A stretch of DNA of 36,264 nucleotides from CBDDBU01 sp965226045 (GTDB lineage Bacteria; Pseudomonadota; Alphaproteobacteria; VGEJ01): the NCBI GenBank assembly GCA_965226045.1, contig CBDDBU010000018.1:1-36264 (forward strand), written 5' to 3'. The notes beneath the pieces were generated by a model that saw only the letters and a list, made by a program, of their open reading frames with translations, searched no databases and was not told the DNA's origin. Shown here in pieces: positions 23,980 to 32,665 of the stretch. How positions within the stretch are numbered: the first letter of the stretch is position 1; every line of letters starts with the position of its first letter. The position numbers were made by a program, and so were the translations under genes.

Positions 23980-24464
23980 GCGGTGACAAACTGACGGCCG
24001 CGGCAAGCGGCATATTGCGCAAACTGGCGCCGCTGGTCGATGGGGGCCACCGCGTTGCGGATTCCATTACGCGTCGGCTGACGCCGTTGGCGCTGCTTAC
24101 CCTTCGGCTGCCGATCGCCGTGGTGTTCTGGCGTTCCGGCCGCACCAAGGTCGAGGGCTGGAGCATCTTCTCGGTCAAGGACACCCAGTATTTCCTGTTC
24201 CGGGAGGAGTTCGGCGTGCCGCTGCCGGAACTCACGGCCCATCTCACAGCGCTGGCCGAGCACATTCTGCCGGTCCTGCTCGTGCTTGGCCTGTTCACGC
24301 GTCTCAGCGCACTCGGAATGTTCACCATGACCATGGTTATCCAGCTATTCGTCTATCCCGACGCATGGTTGAGTGCCCACATGTTCTGGGCGGTCATCCT
24401 GCTCGCCGTGATGGTACTCGGGCCGGGAACGATCTCGCTCGATAAACTGCTGTTCCGCCGGTAG
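23976..24464 (+). CDS. DoxX-family membrane protein of the bufferin operon
   Basis: This is a 162-residue inner-membrane protein with about four hydrophobic segments (LALLTLRLPIAVVFWRSGRT, HILPVLLVLGLFTRLSAL, MFTMTMVIQLFVY, MFWAVILLAVMVLG). RLPIAVVFWRSGRTKVEGW and the loop after the first helix are typical of DoxX/DoxD proteins. DoxX genes are frequent fourth members of DUF2282/DUF692/DUF2063 operons. The role is unproven, perhaps redox or quinone coupling or membrane maturation. It overlaps bufC by 4 bp, so coupling is likely. The frame is intact. Confidence 0.88.
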   Translation: MSGDKLTAAASGILRKLAPLVDGGHRVADSITRRLTPLALLTLRLPIAVVFWRSGRTKVEGWSIFSVKDTQYFLFREEFGVPLPELTAHLTALAEHILPVLLVLGLFTRLSALGMFTMTMVIQLFVYPDAWLSAHMFWAVILLAVMVLGPGTISLDKLLFRR

Positions 24465-24754
24465 ATCGTTTCGTCACCCTGCGGCGGACGATTGGATCGG
24501 CGGCGGTGTGAAACCGGTTCCTCGCCAATCTGTGGCCGCGTTGCAGTGGGCCTGCCTACAATCGGCGCTCGCCGGGGGTTTGGCGTGCGGGTTCGACGCC
24601 GAGCGGCATGCCACTCTACAGATGCGGTTCGATTATGAGGAGTCAAACTCCCGCGCCAGACCAAAACCCCGGGGTTGTTGGAGCCGACTGATTCCGGCCA
24701 TTGGAGCGCATTTCCAATAGACAGAATCTGAAAGGGGATTGAAGTAAACCGCTA
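24465..24754. other. Noncoding spacer between bufferin operon and IS cluster
   Basis: No credible gene is seen in these 290 bp. The only clear structure is the 12-bp palindrome aaccccggggtt near 24670. No terminator with a T-run was found after the DoxX gene. The boundary at 24755 is where IS256-type transposase homology begins. Confidence 0.5.
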
Positions 24755-25115
24755 GCCGGTGGCCGAGAAGGCCTTCGACTTCTTCCTCGAGGCCTATGGC
24801 CCCAAGTACGACAAAGCGGTGGCCTGCCTGGCCAAGGACCGCGACGTGTTGCTCGCCTTCTACGACTTCCCGGCCGAGCACTGGAAGCACATTCGCACCA
24901 CCAATCCCATCGAAAGCACCTTTGCGACCGTGCGCCTCAGGACCACCAAGACCAAGGGCTGCCTCAGCCGCATGACGGCGCTCACCATGGTCTTCAAGCT
25001 GTGCCACTCGGCCAGCAAGAAGTGGCGCCGCCTGGACGGCTCGCACCAGATCGCCGACATCATTCAAGGCGTCAAATTCAAGGACGGAGAAAAGCTAACC
25101 GAACGCGCCGCCTGA
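24755..25115 (+). pseudogene. IS256-family transposase, C-terminal fragment 1
   Basis: About 119 residues of a mutator/IS256-type transposase: FDFFLEAYGPKYDKAVACLA, the diagnostic FPAEHWKHIRTTNPIESTFA, TKGCLSRMTALTMVFKLCHS and DIIQGVKFKDGEKL. The N-terminal two thirds, with the first catalytic Asp residues, are missing. The element end, aacttttgacaatagctc, follows at about 25130-25147. A related fragment in opposite orientation lies at 26188-26424, and both share this end. Confidence 0.88.
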
Positions 25116-25464
25116 AACCTGCGTCACCAACTTTTGACAATAGCTCTCGCGGATGCGATGGCGAAGCGTCCAGCGATTCCCACTTAGCGGCGAGCCGAGC
25201 CAAACATCGGCCGCCGCGGCGCTGACTGTCACTATGGCTGTGAGGGGCGGGGCGCAGCAATGCCCCTCCCGGTTGTCGGTTGATAAGTCGGAGCTACGTC
25301 AGAGATGCGCCCGCGAGCGCTGGAGTTGGATTGAATTCGCTTGCGTCTCGCTTACGGAAAAACGAAAACAAACAAATACTCCATTAAATCAATGCTTGCC
25401 TATCCGGTTAACGCCCATGACCGCTACATGTAGGGTGCCGCCACTCTCCCGAGTAAAGCTCGGC
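25116..25464. other. Intergenic IS debris, no gene
   Basis: The first 30 bp are the end of an IS256-type element. The remainder has no coding signal; around 25350-25395 it is unusually AT-rich for the window (aaaacgaaaacaaacaaata), which suggests foreign or formerly regulatory DNA. The stretch near 25430-25475 may hold the terminal repeat of the IS1595-type element, but I cannot define it. Confidence 0.4.
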
Positions 25465-26160
25465 TTAGGTTGGAGCAGAGGTGTCGCCCGCGATGCCGAG
25501 CAATGAGCGGAAGGCGTTGAACGGGTAGAACCGCCTGTTGAAGCGGAAGGTGAACTCGTTGAGGTAGGCTTGTAGGTGCTGGTGGCTAACGCCGTGGTGG
25601 ATACCGATCAGCCACGTCTTCAGGTTGGCGAAAACCAGATGGATGATCGGCAGGTATTGCTCGGCAACCTCTGGATCACCACACTCGGCAACAGCGAAGT
25701 GCTCATAGCCGCGCTTACCGAGGCCAGCATAGCCGCTCCAATCGTCAGTAACGATCAGCGATCCCGGCGCGACGGTGCTCTCGACGAACCCACAGAGCGA
25801 CTCGGCGCTACGGTCGAGCACGACGGCGAGCCGAACGCGTCCGGCATAGCGTCCGTCTTTCCGGTTGTCGAGCTTGGTGCCCGGCTTTCGATGACGCACC
25901 TCGATGGCACAGGAGACGGGAACCTTGTGGTGAACACCACGGCCTTCCCCACGCGTTCGCCCGCCAACCCAGGTTTCGTCCACCTCAACATGGTTCTTGG
26001 GCTGTCCACCGATCCTGTCTTGGTTGGGCCGCACCATGCCCGAGCGGAGCTTGTGGAGAATTTGAAAGGCCGTCTCGTAGCGCGAAAGACCAAATTGCCG
26101 CTGAAACTGCACGGCGGACATGCCGGGCGTCTGACTGGCGACCAGATAAGCGGCCCGAGC
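25465..26160 (-). pseudogene. IS1595-family transposase lacking its zinc-ribbon N-terminus
   Basis: About 230 residues of an ISXO2-like DDE/DDN transposase: MSAVQFQRQFGLSRYETAFQ, HVEVDETWVGGRTRGEGRGV, LIVTDDWSGYAGLGKRGYEH and the C-terminal LNEFTFRFNRRFYPFNAFRS. The N-terminal zinc ribbon that normally precedes AAYLVASQTPG is absent because homology stops at 26160, where an IS256-type end (gagctattgtcaaaagttg) begins. The catalytic core is open, but without the DNA-binding domain it is probably inactive. Confidence 0.85.
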
Positions 26161-26187
26161 TATTGTCAAAAGTTGTGTATGGGCTGA

Positions 26188-26424
26188 TCATGCGGCGGCG
26201 CGATCCTGGCGTTCTCCATCTACGAATTTGACGCCGCGAATGATCTCGGCGAGATGGTTCGATCCATCGAGTTTTCTCCATTTTCTCTGAGCGCACTGGC
26301 ATAGTTTGAAGACCATGGCCATCGCCGTCTTGCGCGACAGGCAGCCCTTGGTCCGGTAGGTGCGCAGACGAACCGTGGCGAACGTGCTCTCGATGGGGTT
26401 GGTCGTGCGTACATGCTTCCAGTG
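26188..26424 (-). pseudogene. IS256-family transposase, C-terminal fragment 2
   Basis: The last 79 codons of an IS256-type transposase, in opposite orientation to the fragment at 24755: HWKHVRTTNPIESTFATVRL, TKGCLSRKTAMAMVFKLCQC, HLAEIIRGVKFVDGERQDRA. It is cut at its 5' side exactly where the IS21 element begins (26425), and the missing upstream half is not found on the other side of the IS21. It is diverged from fragment 1, so the two come from different elements. Confidence 0.88.
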
Positions 26425-26627
26425 TGTCAATCGGCGTTGAACATTGCCCCCCTATCGGCGTGCAATGTTGACCCCTTTGGGGATGCACGGCGGAGGTCGT
26501 ACAGGTAGTCCATAGGAGGGGCCCGCGCGCGGGCCGACGCGCCCACCACGCGGCTGGCGGCGGACCGCGTGTGGGAGGTTCCTGTGGGCCCACCTGGGCG
26601 ACCGGGCCGCAGGTGGATCGGTTGCCT

Positions 26628-27356
26628 TTAGGACCGATTCTTGAAGCGCCAGGAGTCGTTTCCGGTCTCGATGATCTCGCAGTGGTGCGTCAGACGATCG
26701 AGGAGCGCGGTGGTCATCTTGGCGTCGCCGAAGACGGACGGCCATTCGCCGAAGGTCAGGTTGGTGGTGACGATGATCGAGGTGCGCTCGTAGAGCCGGC
26801 TGACGAGGTGGAACAGCAGCTGGCCTCCGGTTTGGGCGAAGGGCAGGTAGCCGAGCTCGTCGAGGATGACGAGGTCGCGCCGGGCCAGCTGATCGGCGAG
26901 CCGGCCCTGGCGGCCGGCGCGGGCTTCGGCCTCGAGCCGGTTGACCAGGTCGACGACGTTGAAGAAGCGGCCCCGGGCGCCATCGCGGATGCAGGCCCGC
27001 GCGATGGCGACGGCGAGATGGCTCTTGCCGGTGCCGGTGCCGCCGATCAGCACGGCGTTGCGCTGGTTGGCCAGGAAGCCGCCGACCGCCAACTCGCGGA
27101 CCAGCGGCTCGTTGACCGGGGTGTCGGTGAAGTCGAAGTCGGCCAGCTCCTTGGCCAGCGGCAGCTTGGCGCCACTCATCTGGTACTTGATGGATCGCGC
27201 CTGCTTGTCGGCGATCTCGGCCTTCAACAGCTCGCCGATGATTCGCTGCATCGGATGCTGGCGCTTGAGGCCGTCGGCGAGCACCTCGTCGAACGCGTCG
27301 CGCATGCCGGCGAGCTTGAGTGCGGCCATCATCTCCAGGACCTCATGGCGCTCCAT
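26628..27356 (-). CDS. istB: IS21 helper ATPase IstB
   Basis: This is a 242-residue AAA+ ATPase, DnaC-like, that stimulates IstA and selects targets. Walker A is LIGGTGTGKSHLAVAIARAC, Walker B is LVILDELGYLPF, and sensor-1 lies in SIIVTTNLTFGEWPSVF. The start ATG (27356) lies inside the 3' end of istA, so the genes overlap by 14 bp and translation is likely coupled. The reading frame is intact, although its istA partner carries a stop codon. Confidence 0.93.
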   Translation of the reverse strand: MERHEVLEMMAALKLAGMRDAFDEVLADGLKRQHPMQRIIGELLKAEIADKQARSIKYQMSGAKLPLAKELADFDFTDTPVNEPLVRELAVGGFLANQRNAVLIGGTGTGKSHLAVAIARACIRDGARGRFFNVVDLVNRLEAEARAGRQGRLADQLARRDLVILDELGYLPFAQTGGQLLFHLVSRLYERTSIIVTTNLTFGEWPSVFGDAKMTTALLDRLTHHCEIIETGNDSWRFKNRS

Positions 27357-28854
27357 GGCCGACCCCCCTCAAGCGGTCGTAGCGGGTGCAATCGGCCACC
27401 GGCTCAAAGCGAAGACGCAGGTTCGCGGGCGTCGGGATCGGCGCCGTCTCGGACGGCTGGCGCCGACGATTGAGGATGTTGAGCACGACGTCGGCGCCGC
27501 ACACGCCGCCAGCGAGCGCCTCGGCACAGGCGGCCTCCACCGCCGCCAGCCCATCCGCCAGCACGGCGGTGAGGATCTCGACCATCTGCCTGTCGCCGTC
27601 GTCGTGGCCGGCGAGCCGGACGCGCACGCGACCCAGGGCGCCGGGCAGCGCCCAGTCCTTGAACGGCGCGCCGTTACGAAGCGCACCGGGCTTCCTCGCC
27701 AGCACGGGCACCTAGTGCCACGGGTCATAGACGGTCTGGTCGCGGCCGAAGCGCCGGGCATGCTCGGCGACGATCTCGCCGTCCTGGCGGATGACGATGC
27801 GATCGGCGTAGGCATGGACCTCGACCGGACGGCCGACGGCGCGCGCCGCCACGCTGTACTTGTTGCTGTCGAAGCGCACCAGGCAGGTCTTCGACACCGA
27901 CGCCGGGACCGCGTGGAAGCCGTCGAACGGCCCGCGATAGCCGACCAGGGACGGACGCTCGTCCTCGAACACCTGCCAGACAGTCCTGTCCTTGAACACC
28001 GGGTGGGGATGACGCCGGGCGTAGGCGACGCACTGGTCCAAGAGCCAGGCGTTGAGCTCGTCGTAGGTCTTGAAGCGCAGCCGCGGGGTGAAGAACCGAC
28101 CGCGGATGATCCCGACCTGGTTCTCGACCTGCCCCTTCTCCCATCCCGCTCCCGGCGTGCATGCTGTCGGTTCGACCAGGTAGTGGCCACACATCTGCAC
28201 GAAGCGCCGGTTGAACGCGCGCTCCTTGCCGATGAGGACGGTCTGCACCGCCGTCTTCATGTTGTCGTAGATGCCTCGCCGGCAGGCACCCTGGAACAGC
28301 CGGAATGCCCGGTCGTGGGCGTCGAACACCATCTCCTGGCTCTCGCGCGGATAAGCGCGGACGAAGAACATTCGGCTGTGGCACAGCCGGACGTGCGCGA
28401 CCTTGACCTTGGTCGTCACCCCCGCCAGCACCACGTACTCGTGGCTCCAGTCGAACTGATAGGCCTCGCCCGGCGAGAACACCAACGGCACATAGGTCTG
28501 CGCCGTCGATGCCCAACGGCGCCACCGCCACGCCTTGGCGTAGCGCCGCACCGCGTCGTAGCCGCCGCCATAGCCCAGACCCTCGAGGGCTTCGGAGATC
28601 CGTAGCAGCGTCAGCCGCTCCCGCTTCGACTTGGTCTCGTTGGCCTCCAGCATCCGCTCCAGCTCGGCCGTCCACGGCCCCAGCTTCGGCATCGGCTGGA
28701 CCCGCCGGTCGTAGGTGAACGCCGTCGCCTGCGAACGGATCACCTTGCGCACCGTGTTGCGCGAGACCTTCACGTCCCGCACGATCTCCTTGATCGGCTT
28801 CCCCTTGACGAAATACTCCCGCCGGATCCGCGCTATCGTCTCCACGACCAACAT
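27343..28854 (-). pseudogene. istA: istA transposase with an internal TAG at codon 381
   Basis: This is the IS21 DDE transposase with an N-terminal HTH (IKEIVRDVKVSRNTVRKVIR), first Asp (QFDWSHEYVVLAGV), second Asp (IYDNMKTAVQT) and intact catalytic Glu block (WEKGQVENQVGIIRGRFF). At 27712-27714 the Tyr codon TAC seen in the other copy (DPWHYVPVLARKPG) is TAG. The same frame then continues for 122 codons to the natural TGA at 27343, which overlaps the istB start. The truncated product keeps the catalytic core but loses the C-terminal domain. A single base change is the only visible lesion, so decay is recent or the base is an error. Confidence 0.88.
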
Positions 28855-28969
28855 CCCCCACCACCTCGTCCGCCCAAAAACGAGGTGACTTGGACTAGCC
28901 AGGCTCAGGGGGGCAAATTTGGACGCCGATCACCCCTCAACAGGGGTCAACTTTGCACGCCGTTCCACA

Positions 28970-29643
28970 TTCTTGGCGTCGTCATTCCGGTGCTGGTGCT
29001 AACCTTCATCGCCGACAAGCTGCCAGCGGGAGTTGTCACGTTGACTGTCGGCCTGGCGCCGGCCCTAACATACGTCTTCGCGTTCGCGCTGCGGCGCGAA
29101 GGGTTGCGCTGGCTGAGCGTGGGTGGCGTCGTCCTCGGCTTCGCCAGCATCCTGCTGATTGTCCTGCCCGAACAGAGTTTGTTAGCCCCGGGGGCAGCGA
29201 TCTGGATGATCTTGGCGTTGGTGGTTCCGGTGTCGATAGCCACCAACATCATGGTGATAGCGTATTTGCGCCCACCCGAGACGAGCACGGTATCGCTAGT
29301 CTGCGGCCTGATGCTCTCCGCCGCGGCGATCACCTTCGGCGTCATGCTGGTGAGCGGCGGAGTCTACGGCTTCTGGAACGTCTCCGGTCCGGGTATGTGG
29401 GCGATGTCGTGGGCTGCCGGAGGCCAGGTCATCGCGTTTGTCGCCGGCATTGAGGCCATTCGGTTGGTGGGACTGGTGTATGTCTCGCAGATGAACTACG
29501 TTACCGTGGGTGCCGGTTTCCTGTGGGCGCTCGCGCTATTCAACGAAGGTCTGAGCGCATGGGTCTGGGCGGCTCTCATCGTGATGCTGGTCGCCCTCGC
29601 CCTCACCAATCTGGGCGCCGCGCGAGCCGAGCGGCATGGCTAA
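28970..29643 (+). pseudogene. EamA/DMT transporter, 5' part removed by IS21
   Basis: The surviving 224 codons encode about seven hydrophobic segments: ILGVVIPVLVLTFIADKLPA, GVVTLTVGLAPALTYVFAFA, VLGFASILLIVLPEQ, MILALVVPVSIATNIMVIAY, LMLSAAAITFGVMLVSGGVY and VWAALIVMLVALALTNLG. This is the drug/metabolite exporter fold; the first two or three helices are missing. The frame runs on into the IS21 end upstream, so a hybrid could start at 28885, but its first 28 residues are IS sequence without a leader. The missing half is not in the window. Confidence 0.8.
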
Positions 29644-29711
29644 CGTCGGACTGAGGGCGGACGTTGGTCTGAAACTCTCGGCGACCGCAGCGAACGAAGG
29701 AAACCGACGCC

Positions 29712-30122
29712 ATGGACATCGAGGCAAAGAACGCGTTTCTGCGGGAGCACTCCTCAACACGTCCGGCGGTCGCCGTGGGCCATGTCACGGTGGGGGTGAC
29801 CGACGTCGCTGCCGGTACAATGTTCTTTGAAGCCCTCGGTCTCCGCTGGGTGCATCAGACCGACCGGTACTCCGTCCTCGAGCTCCGCGGTGGCACCCAT
29901 TTGGTCCTGGGCACAGCCGATGAACCGGCCGCACCCGGCACACCGGCACCGTTCGACATCATGGTCGACGACGTCGAATCGACCCGTGCGGACTACGAAA
30001 AGAGGGGATTGCAGGTCTCGGAAGTGAACCGTGGCTCGATCCACACCTCGTTTCGTGTTGCGGGACCTGATGGTTACGAGATCAGGATCACGTCGCCACA
30101 CACGGGCGGGCGGGCTGTCTAG
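29712..30122 (+). CDS. Single-domain VOC (glyoxalase-like) protein
   Basis: This is a 136-residue protein with one VOC module: a metal-ligand-type His in VAVGHVTVGVTDVAAGTMFF, a hydrophobic strand HLVLGTADEP, FDIMVDDVESTRADYEKRGL and the terminal Glu in GPDGYEIRITSPH. The ATG at 29712 follows gaaggaaa. It probably dimerises to complete the active site. It lies 68 bp after the truncated EamA gene on the same strand. The reaction is unknown. No lesion is visible. Confidence 0.82.
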   Translation: MDIEAKNAFLREHSSTRPAVAVGHVTVGVTDVAAGTMFFEALGLRWVHQTDRYSVLELRGGTHLVLGTADEPAAPGTPAPFDIMVDDVESTRADYEKRGLQVSEVNRGSIHTSFRVAGPDGYEIRITSPHTGGRAV

Positions 30123-30218
30123 ACTGGGCCGAGGGCCAACGCGTGTCGGCTGCATCTCGCGGACGTCGAGGGGCGAGTCACTAGCACGCCACGCGGCTGC
30201 GAGCACGAACGCGGGGAC

Positions 30219-30488
30219 CTACATCGCCTTGGCATCCAGCTTCTCGATCAGCGGATCGATGCGCCCGCCGTTGGCCTGGATCACGGCGGCATACTCCTCG
30301 CGCTTGGTCAGCGCCATCGAGATGCCCTCGAAAACCACGTCGGTGACCCGATATTGGCCGTCGCGCGGGCGCACGCGCCACACCAGGCGCGCCGGTTCCT
30401 TGCCCGGTCGGGTCACCCGGCTGCTCACGAGCATGTCGTGCTTGCCGCTGGGCTCGGCGCCGGTGACCTCGAACCCGCCGAGGGTCAA
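30219..30488 (-). pseudogene. mlaC: MlaC C-terminal remnant (phospholipid-transport periplasmic protein)
   Basis: About 89 residues match the end of MlaC/Ttg2D, the periplasmic shuttle of the Mla retrograde phospholipid system: SRVTRPGKEPARLVWRVRPR, then DGQYRVTDVVFEGISMALTK and REEYAAVIQANGGRIDPLIE. The signal peptide and first half are missing. Homology fades near 30490, only about 40 bp from the stop of the SDR gene, so the 5' part was deleted when the two genes were joined. The formal start is a TTG with no ribosome site. mlaE, mlaF and mlaD are not in the window. Confidence 0.75.
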
Positions 30489-30528
30489 GGCTGGCCAGCC
30501 CAGTCGCGTACGTCCGCGCGACCGTCGC

Positions 30529-31290
30529 CTAGAACTGTACTCTCTGGCTCAGGGCGCCATCGACGATCAGGTTGGTACCAGTAATAAAACTCGCCGCCGG
30601 ACTTGCCAGGAAGACGGTCGCGTTGGCGACCTCCTGGGGCGTGCCCATGCGCCCCATGGGGTTGCGGTTGAAGGCCATCTTGAAGATCTCCGGTGCTTCC
30701 CGCTCGCGCTGCTGCCAGATGCCACCATCGAAATAGATTGTCCCGGGCGACACCGAGTTGGCGCGAATACGCTTCGGCGCAAGTTCGGCGCTCAGGCCCG
30801 CCATGTAGGCGATTAACGCGGCCTTCACGGCATTGTAGGGGCGAACGCCGCCGAATACGGCGACCGCCGCGACGCTGGCAATCGCCACGATCGAGGCGGA
30901 ATCCGATTTTTCCAGATAGGGCATCGCCGCCTCCACCGCGCGGACTGTCCCCAAGAGGTCGATCTCGGTGCCGGCACGCCAGGATTCTTCGCCGGGCGCG
31001 GTGCCCATGGCGCTGACGTTGGGCACCAGAATATCGAGCCCGCCCAGCTCGTCGGCCGCGCTGGCGACCCAGGCGCGGACCGCATCGTTGTCGCCGACGT
31101 CGACGGCGCCGCCGATCGCTCGCGCACCGCTTGCCTTCAGAGCGGTCACCGTGTCCTCGACCGCGTCCGCACTACGGGCGCAAAGGGCGACGTCACAGCC
31201 GTCGGCTACCAGCGTCTCGGCAATCTTGCGGCCGATCCCGCGCGTGCCGCCAGTAATGATGGCGCGCTTACCTGCTAGGCCCAGATCCAT
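30529..31290 (-). CDS. SDR-family oxidoreductase
   Basis: This is a 253-residue short-chain dehydrogenase: cofactor loop TGGTRGIG (13-20), catalytic Ser139 (IVAIASVAAVA), Tyr152 and Lys156 in YNAVK. The usual NNAG is replaced by PNVSAMG, seen in some atypical SDRs such as 3-ketoacyl-reductase-like members. The ATG at 31290 has a strong ribosome site (gaggagaacgag). ALCARS after strand 2 suggests NADP. Its 3' flank is an mlaC stump, so the downstream neighbour has been replaced. The substrate is unknown. Confidence 0.88.
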   Translation of the reverse strand: MDLGLAGKRAIITGGTRGIGRKIAETLVADGCDVALCARSADAVEDTVTALKASGARAIGGAVDVGDNDAVRAWVASAADELGGLDILVPNVSAMGTAPGEESWRAGTEIDLLGTVRAVEAAMPYLEKSDSASIVAIASVAAVAVFGGVRPYNAVKAALIAYMAGLSAELAPKRIRANSVSPGTIYFDGGIWQQREREAPEIFKMAFNRNPMGRMGTPQEVANATVFLASPAASFITGTNLIVDGALSQRVQF

Positions 31291-31579
31291 CTCGTTCTCC
31301 TCACAAGCCGACGCTCCGCATCGCCAGCGGCAAACCGTTATCAGTGAAGCCGATCCCCAAGGCAATCGCCGGACTGCCGATAACTATCCTATTGTAGCCA
31401 TCACCCAGCCAGTTGAAGCCGTCTCAGGTCCTCCGGAAGGCGCTTCAAGGCAGGCTGCGGCGCGCGGCACATAATTCTGTAGACACCCACGAACGGAAGC
31501 CAATCAAAACAGGGAGCGGGGTCAGATCGGCGTGGCCCCCTGTCGGCCTTGGCCCCCTGCCCCGCCACAGGAGCGATTG
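31291..31579. other. Divergent intergenic region, no gene seen
   Basis: These 289 bp separate divergent SDR and EamA genes and should hold both promoters. I see no convincing operator or hairpin. A 9-bp direct repeat (ggccccctg) occurs twice near 31531-31560, close to the EamA start. Confidence 0.4.
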
Positions 31580-32554
31580 ATGAGCCCGAAATCTGGCGGC
31601 CGCCCGGCCATCTCGCCGTACGTTCTGTTGCTGCTCACGATGTGCTTTTGGGGCGGCAACGGCGTCATCTCCAAGGCCGTTGTCGCTGGCGTGCCGCCCG
31701 CCGCGTTGGTCTTCTGGTCGTGGGTGATCGGCGTCATCGCGCTAAGCCCGTTCGCGCTGCCACATGTCTGGGCGCGGCGCGACCTCGTTGTGCGCCACGG
31801 GCTCAAGCTGGTGCTGATCGGCGCGTTGGGGATGAACCTCTTCTTCCACCTGTTCTACAACGCCCTCACCTTCACTACAGCGATCAACGCCTCCCTCATC
31901 AGCACCATCATCCCCGCCGTGATCGTCGGGCTGTCGTGGCTGTTGTATCGCGAGGCCATCTCTTGGCGGGCGGCCCTCGGCAGCGCAATCGCGTTCGCCG
32001 GGGTGGTCGTGGTCATCGTGCGTGGCGATCTCGCCGTCCTGGCCTCGTTCGGCTTCAACAGCGGCGACCTGTTGATGGTCCTCGCGGTGTTGGCTTGGGC
32101 GCTCTACACGGTGCTGCTTCGACACGCGCCACCGGCACTCGACCCGCTCGCGCTGCTGTGGGTGTTCGCGGTCGCGGGCGTGATCGTCAACGGCGCGATC
32201 TACGCCTCGGAAGTGTTCTCGCCGATGGCCTTCGCCGTCTCGTGGGGCGATGCGGCGATGATCGCCTATGTCGCGATCTTCCCATCGGTGCTGGCCTTCG
32301 TCTTCTACAACGCCGGCGTCAAGGCCCTCGGTCCGGGAATCGCTGGGCAATTCCTATACTTGACGCCGATCCTGACGGCGATGCTGGCGGTGGTTTTCCT
32401 CGGCGAATCCTTCGAGCTTTTTCATTTGGTGGGTCTGGTGGTGATCGTAGTGGGCCTGTACTTGGCGACAACGCAGGCCAATTCTCTCCGGCCCGTGATC
32501 GCGAAGATCAGGTCGGTGGTGGGCTGCAGCCCTGGGTCCCGGCCTACGACCTAG
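31580..32554 (+). CDS. EamA/DMT-family exporter
   Basis: This is a 324-residue inner-membrane protein with ten predicted helices arranged as two EamA repeats. The first repeat starts AISPYVLLLLTMCFWGGNGV (the FWG motif is common) and has LFFHLFYNALTFTTAINASL. The second starts GDLLMVLAVLAWALYTVLLR and ends FLYLTPILTAMLAVVFLGES. The ATG at 31580 (MSPKSGGRPA) follows acaggagcga; an upstream ATG at 31532 has no better support. Homologues export amino acids, purines or other metabolites. The substrate is unknown. Confidence 0.9.
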   Translation: MSPKSGGRPAISPYVLLLLTMCFWGGNGVISKAVVAGVPPAALVFWSWVIGVIALSPFALPHVWARRDLVVRHGLKLVLIGALGMNLFFHLFYNALTFTTAINASLISTIIPAVIVGLSWLLYREAISWRAALGSAIAFAGVVVVIVRGDLAVLASFGFNSGDLLMVLAVLAWALYTVLLRHAPPALDPLALLWVFAVAGVIVNGAIYASEVFSPMAFAVSWGDAAMIAYVAIFPSVLAFVFYNAGVKALGPGIAGQFLYLTPILTAMLAVVFLGESFELFHLVGLVVIVVGLYLATTQANSLRPVIAKIRSVVGCSPGSRPTT

Positions 32555-32665
32555 AAGGGCAGGCGAACATCGCGAGCGGCGGGCCACCCTCGCGTTGCAC
32601 GCAAGAACGCGCACGCTAAACTCTTTGGTGGCGGCCACGACATTATCGCCGGAGGAGGGCCAAGT

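Larger units (their letters stand above)
26425..28969 (-). mobile_element. Full-length IS21 element (2545 bp)
   Basis: Both ends begin with TGT followed by cggcg four bases later (TGTCAATCGGCG inward from 26425; TGTGGAACGGCG inward from 28969). Each end carries two inner repeats of about 20 bp: 26432-26452 and 26456-26475 on the left, 28908-28928 and 28943-28962 on the right, typical of IS21 transposase-binding sites. It encodes istA and istB. The flanks differ in content (an IS256 fragment on the left, an EamA transporter on the right) and no 4-8 bp duplication is evident, so one or both flanks have been rearranged since insertion. Confidence 0.88.

Noticed and set aside
24580..24615. Possible tRNA-like T-arm (gggttcgacgcc)
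   Set aside because: Flanking bases do not form the T stem and no anticodon or acceptor arm could be folded nearby.
26941..28605. 554-codon plus-strand ORF across IS21
   Set aside because: Antisense of istA and istB; a similar shadow exists opposite the other IS21 copy, so it is a property of the IS sequence.
13841..28854. Stop-codon reassignment to explain in-frame TAG/TAA in EncFtn, istA, flgH and malonyl-CoA decarboxylase
   Set aside because: TAG falls on a Trp position in one gene and Tyr in another, TAA on Tyr in a third, and many intact genes end in TAG or TAA. Frameshifts in the same genes also argue for decay.
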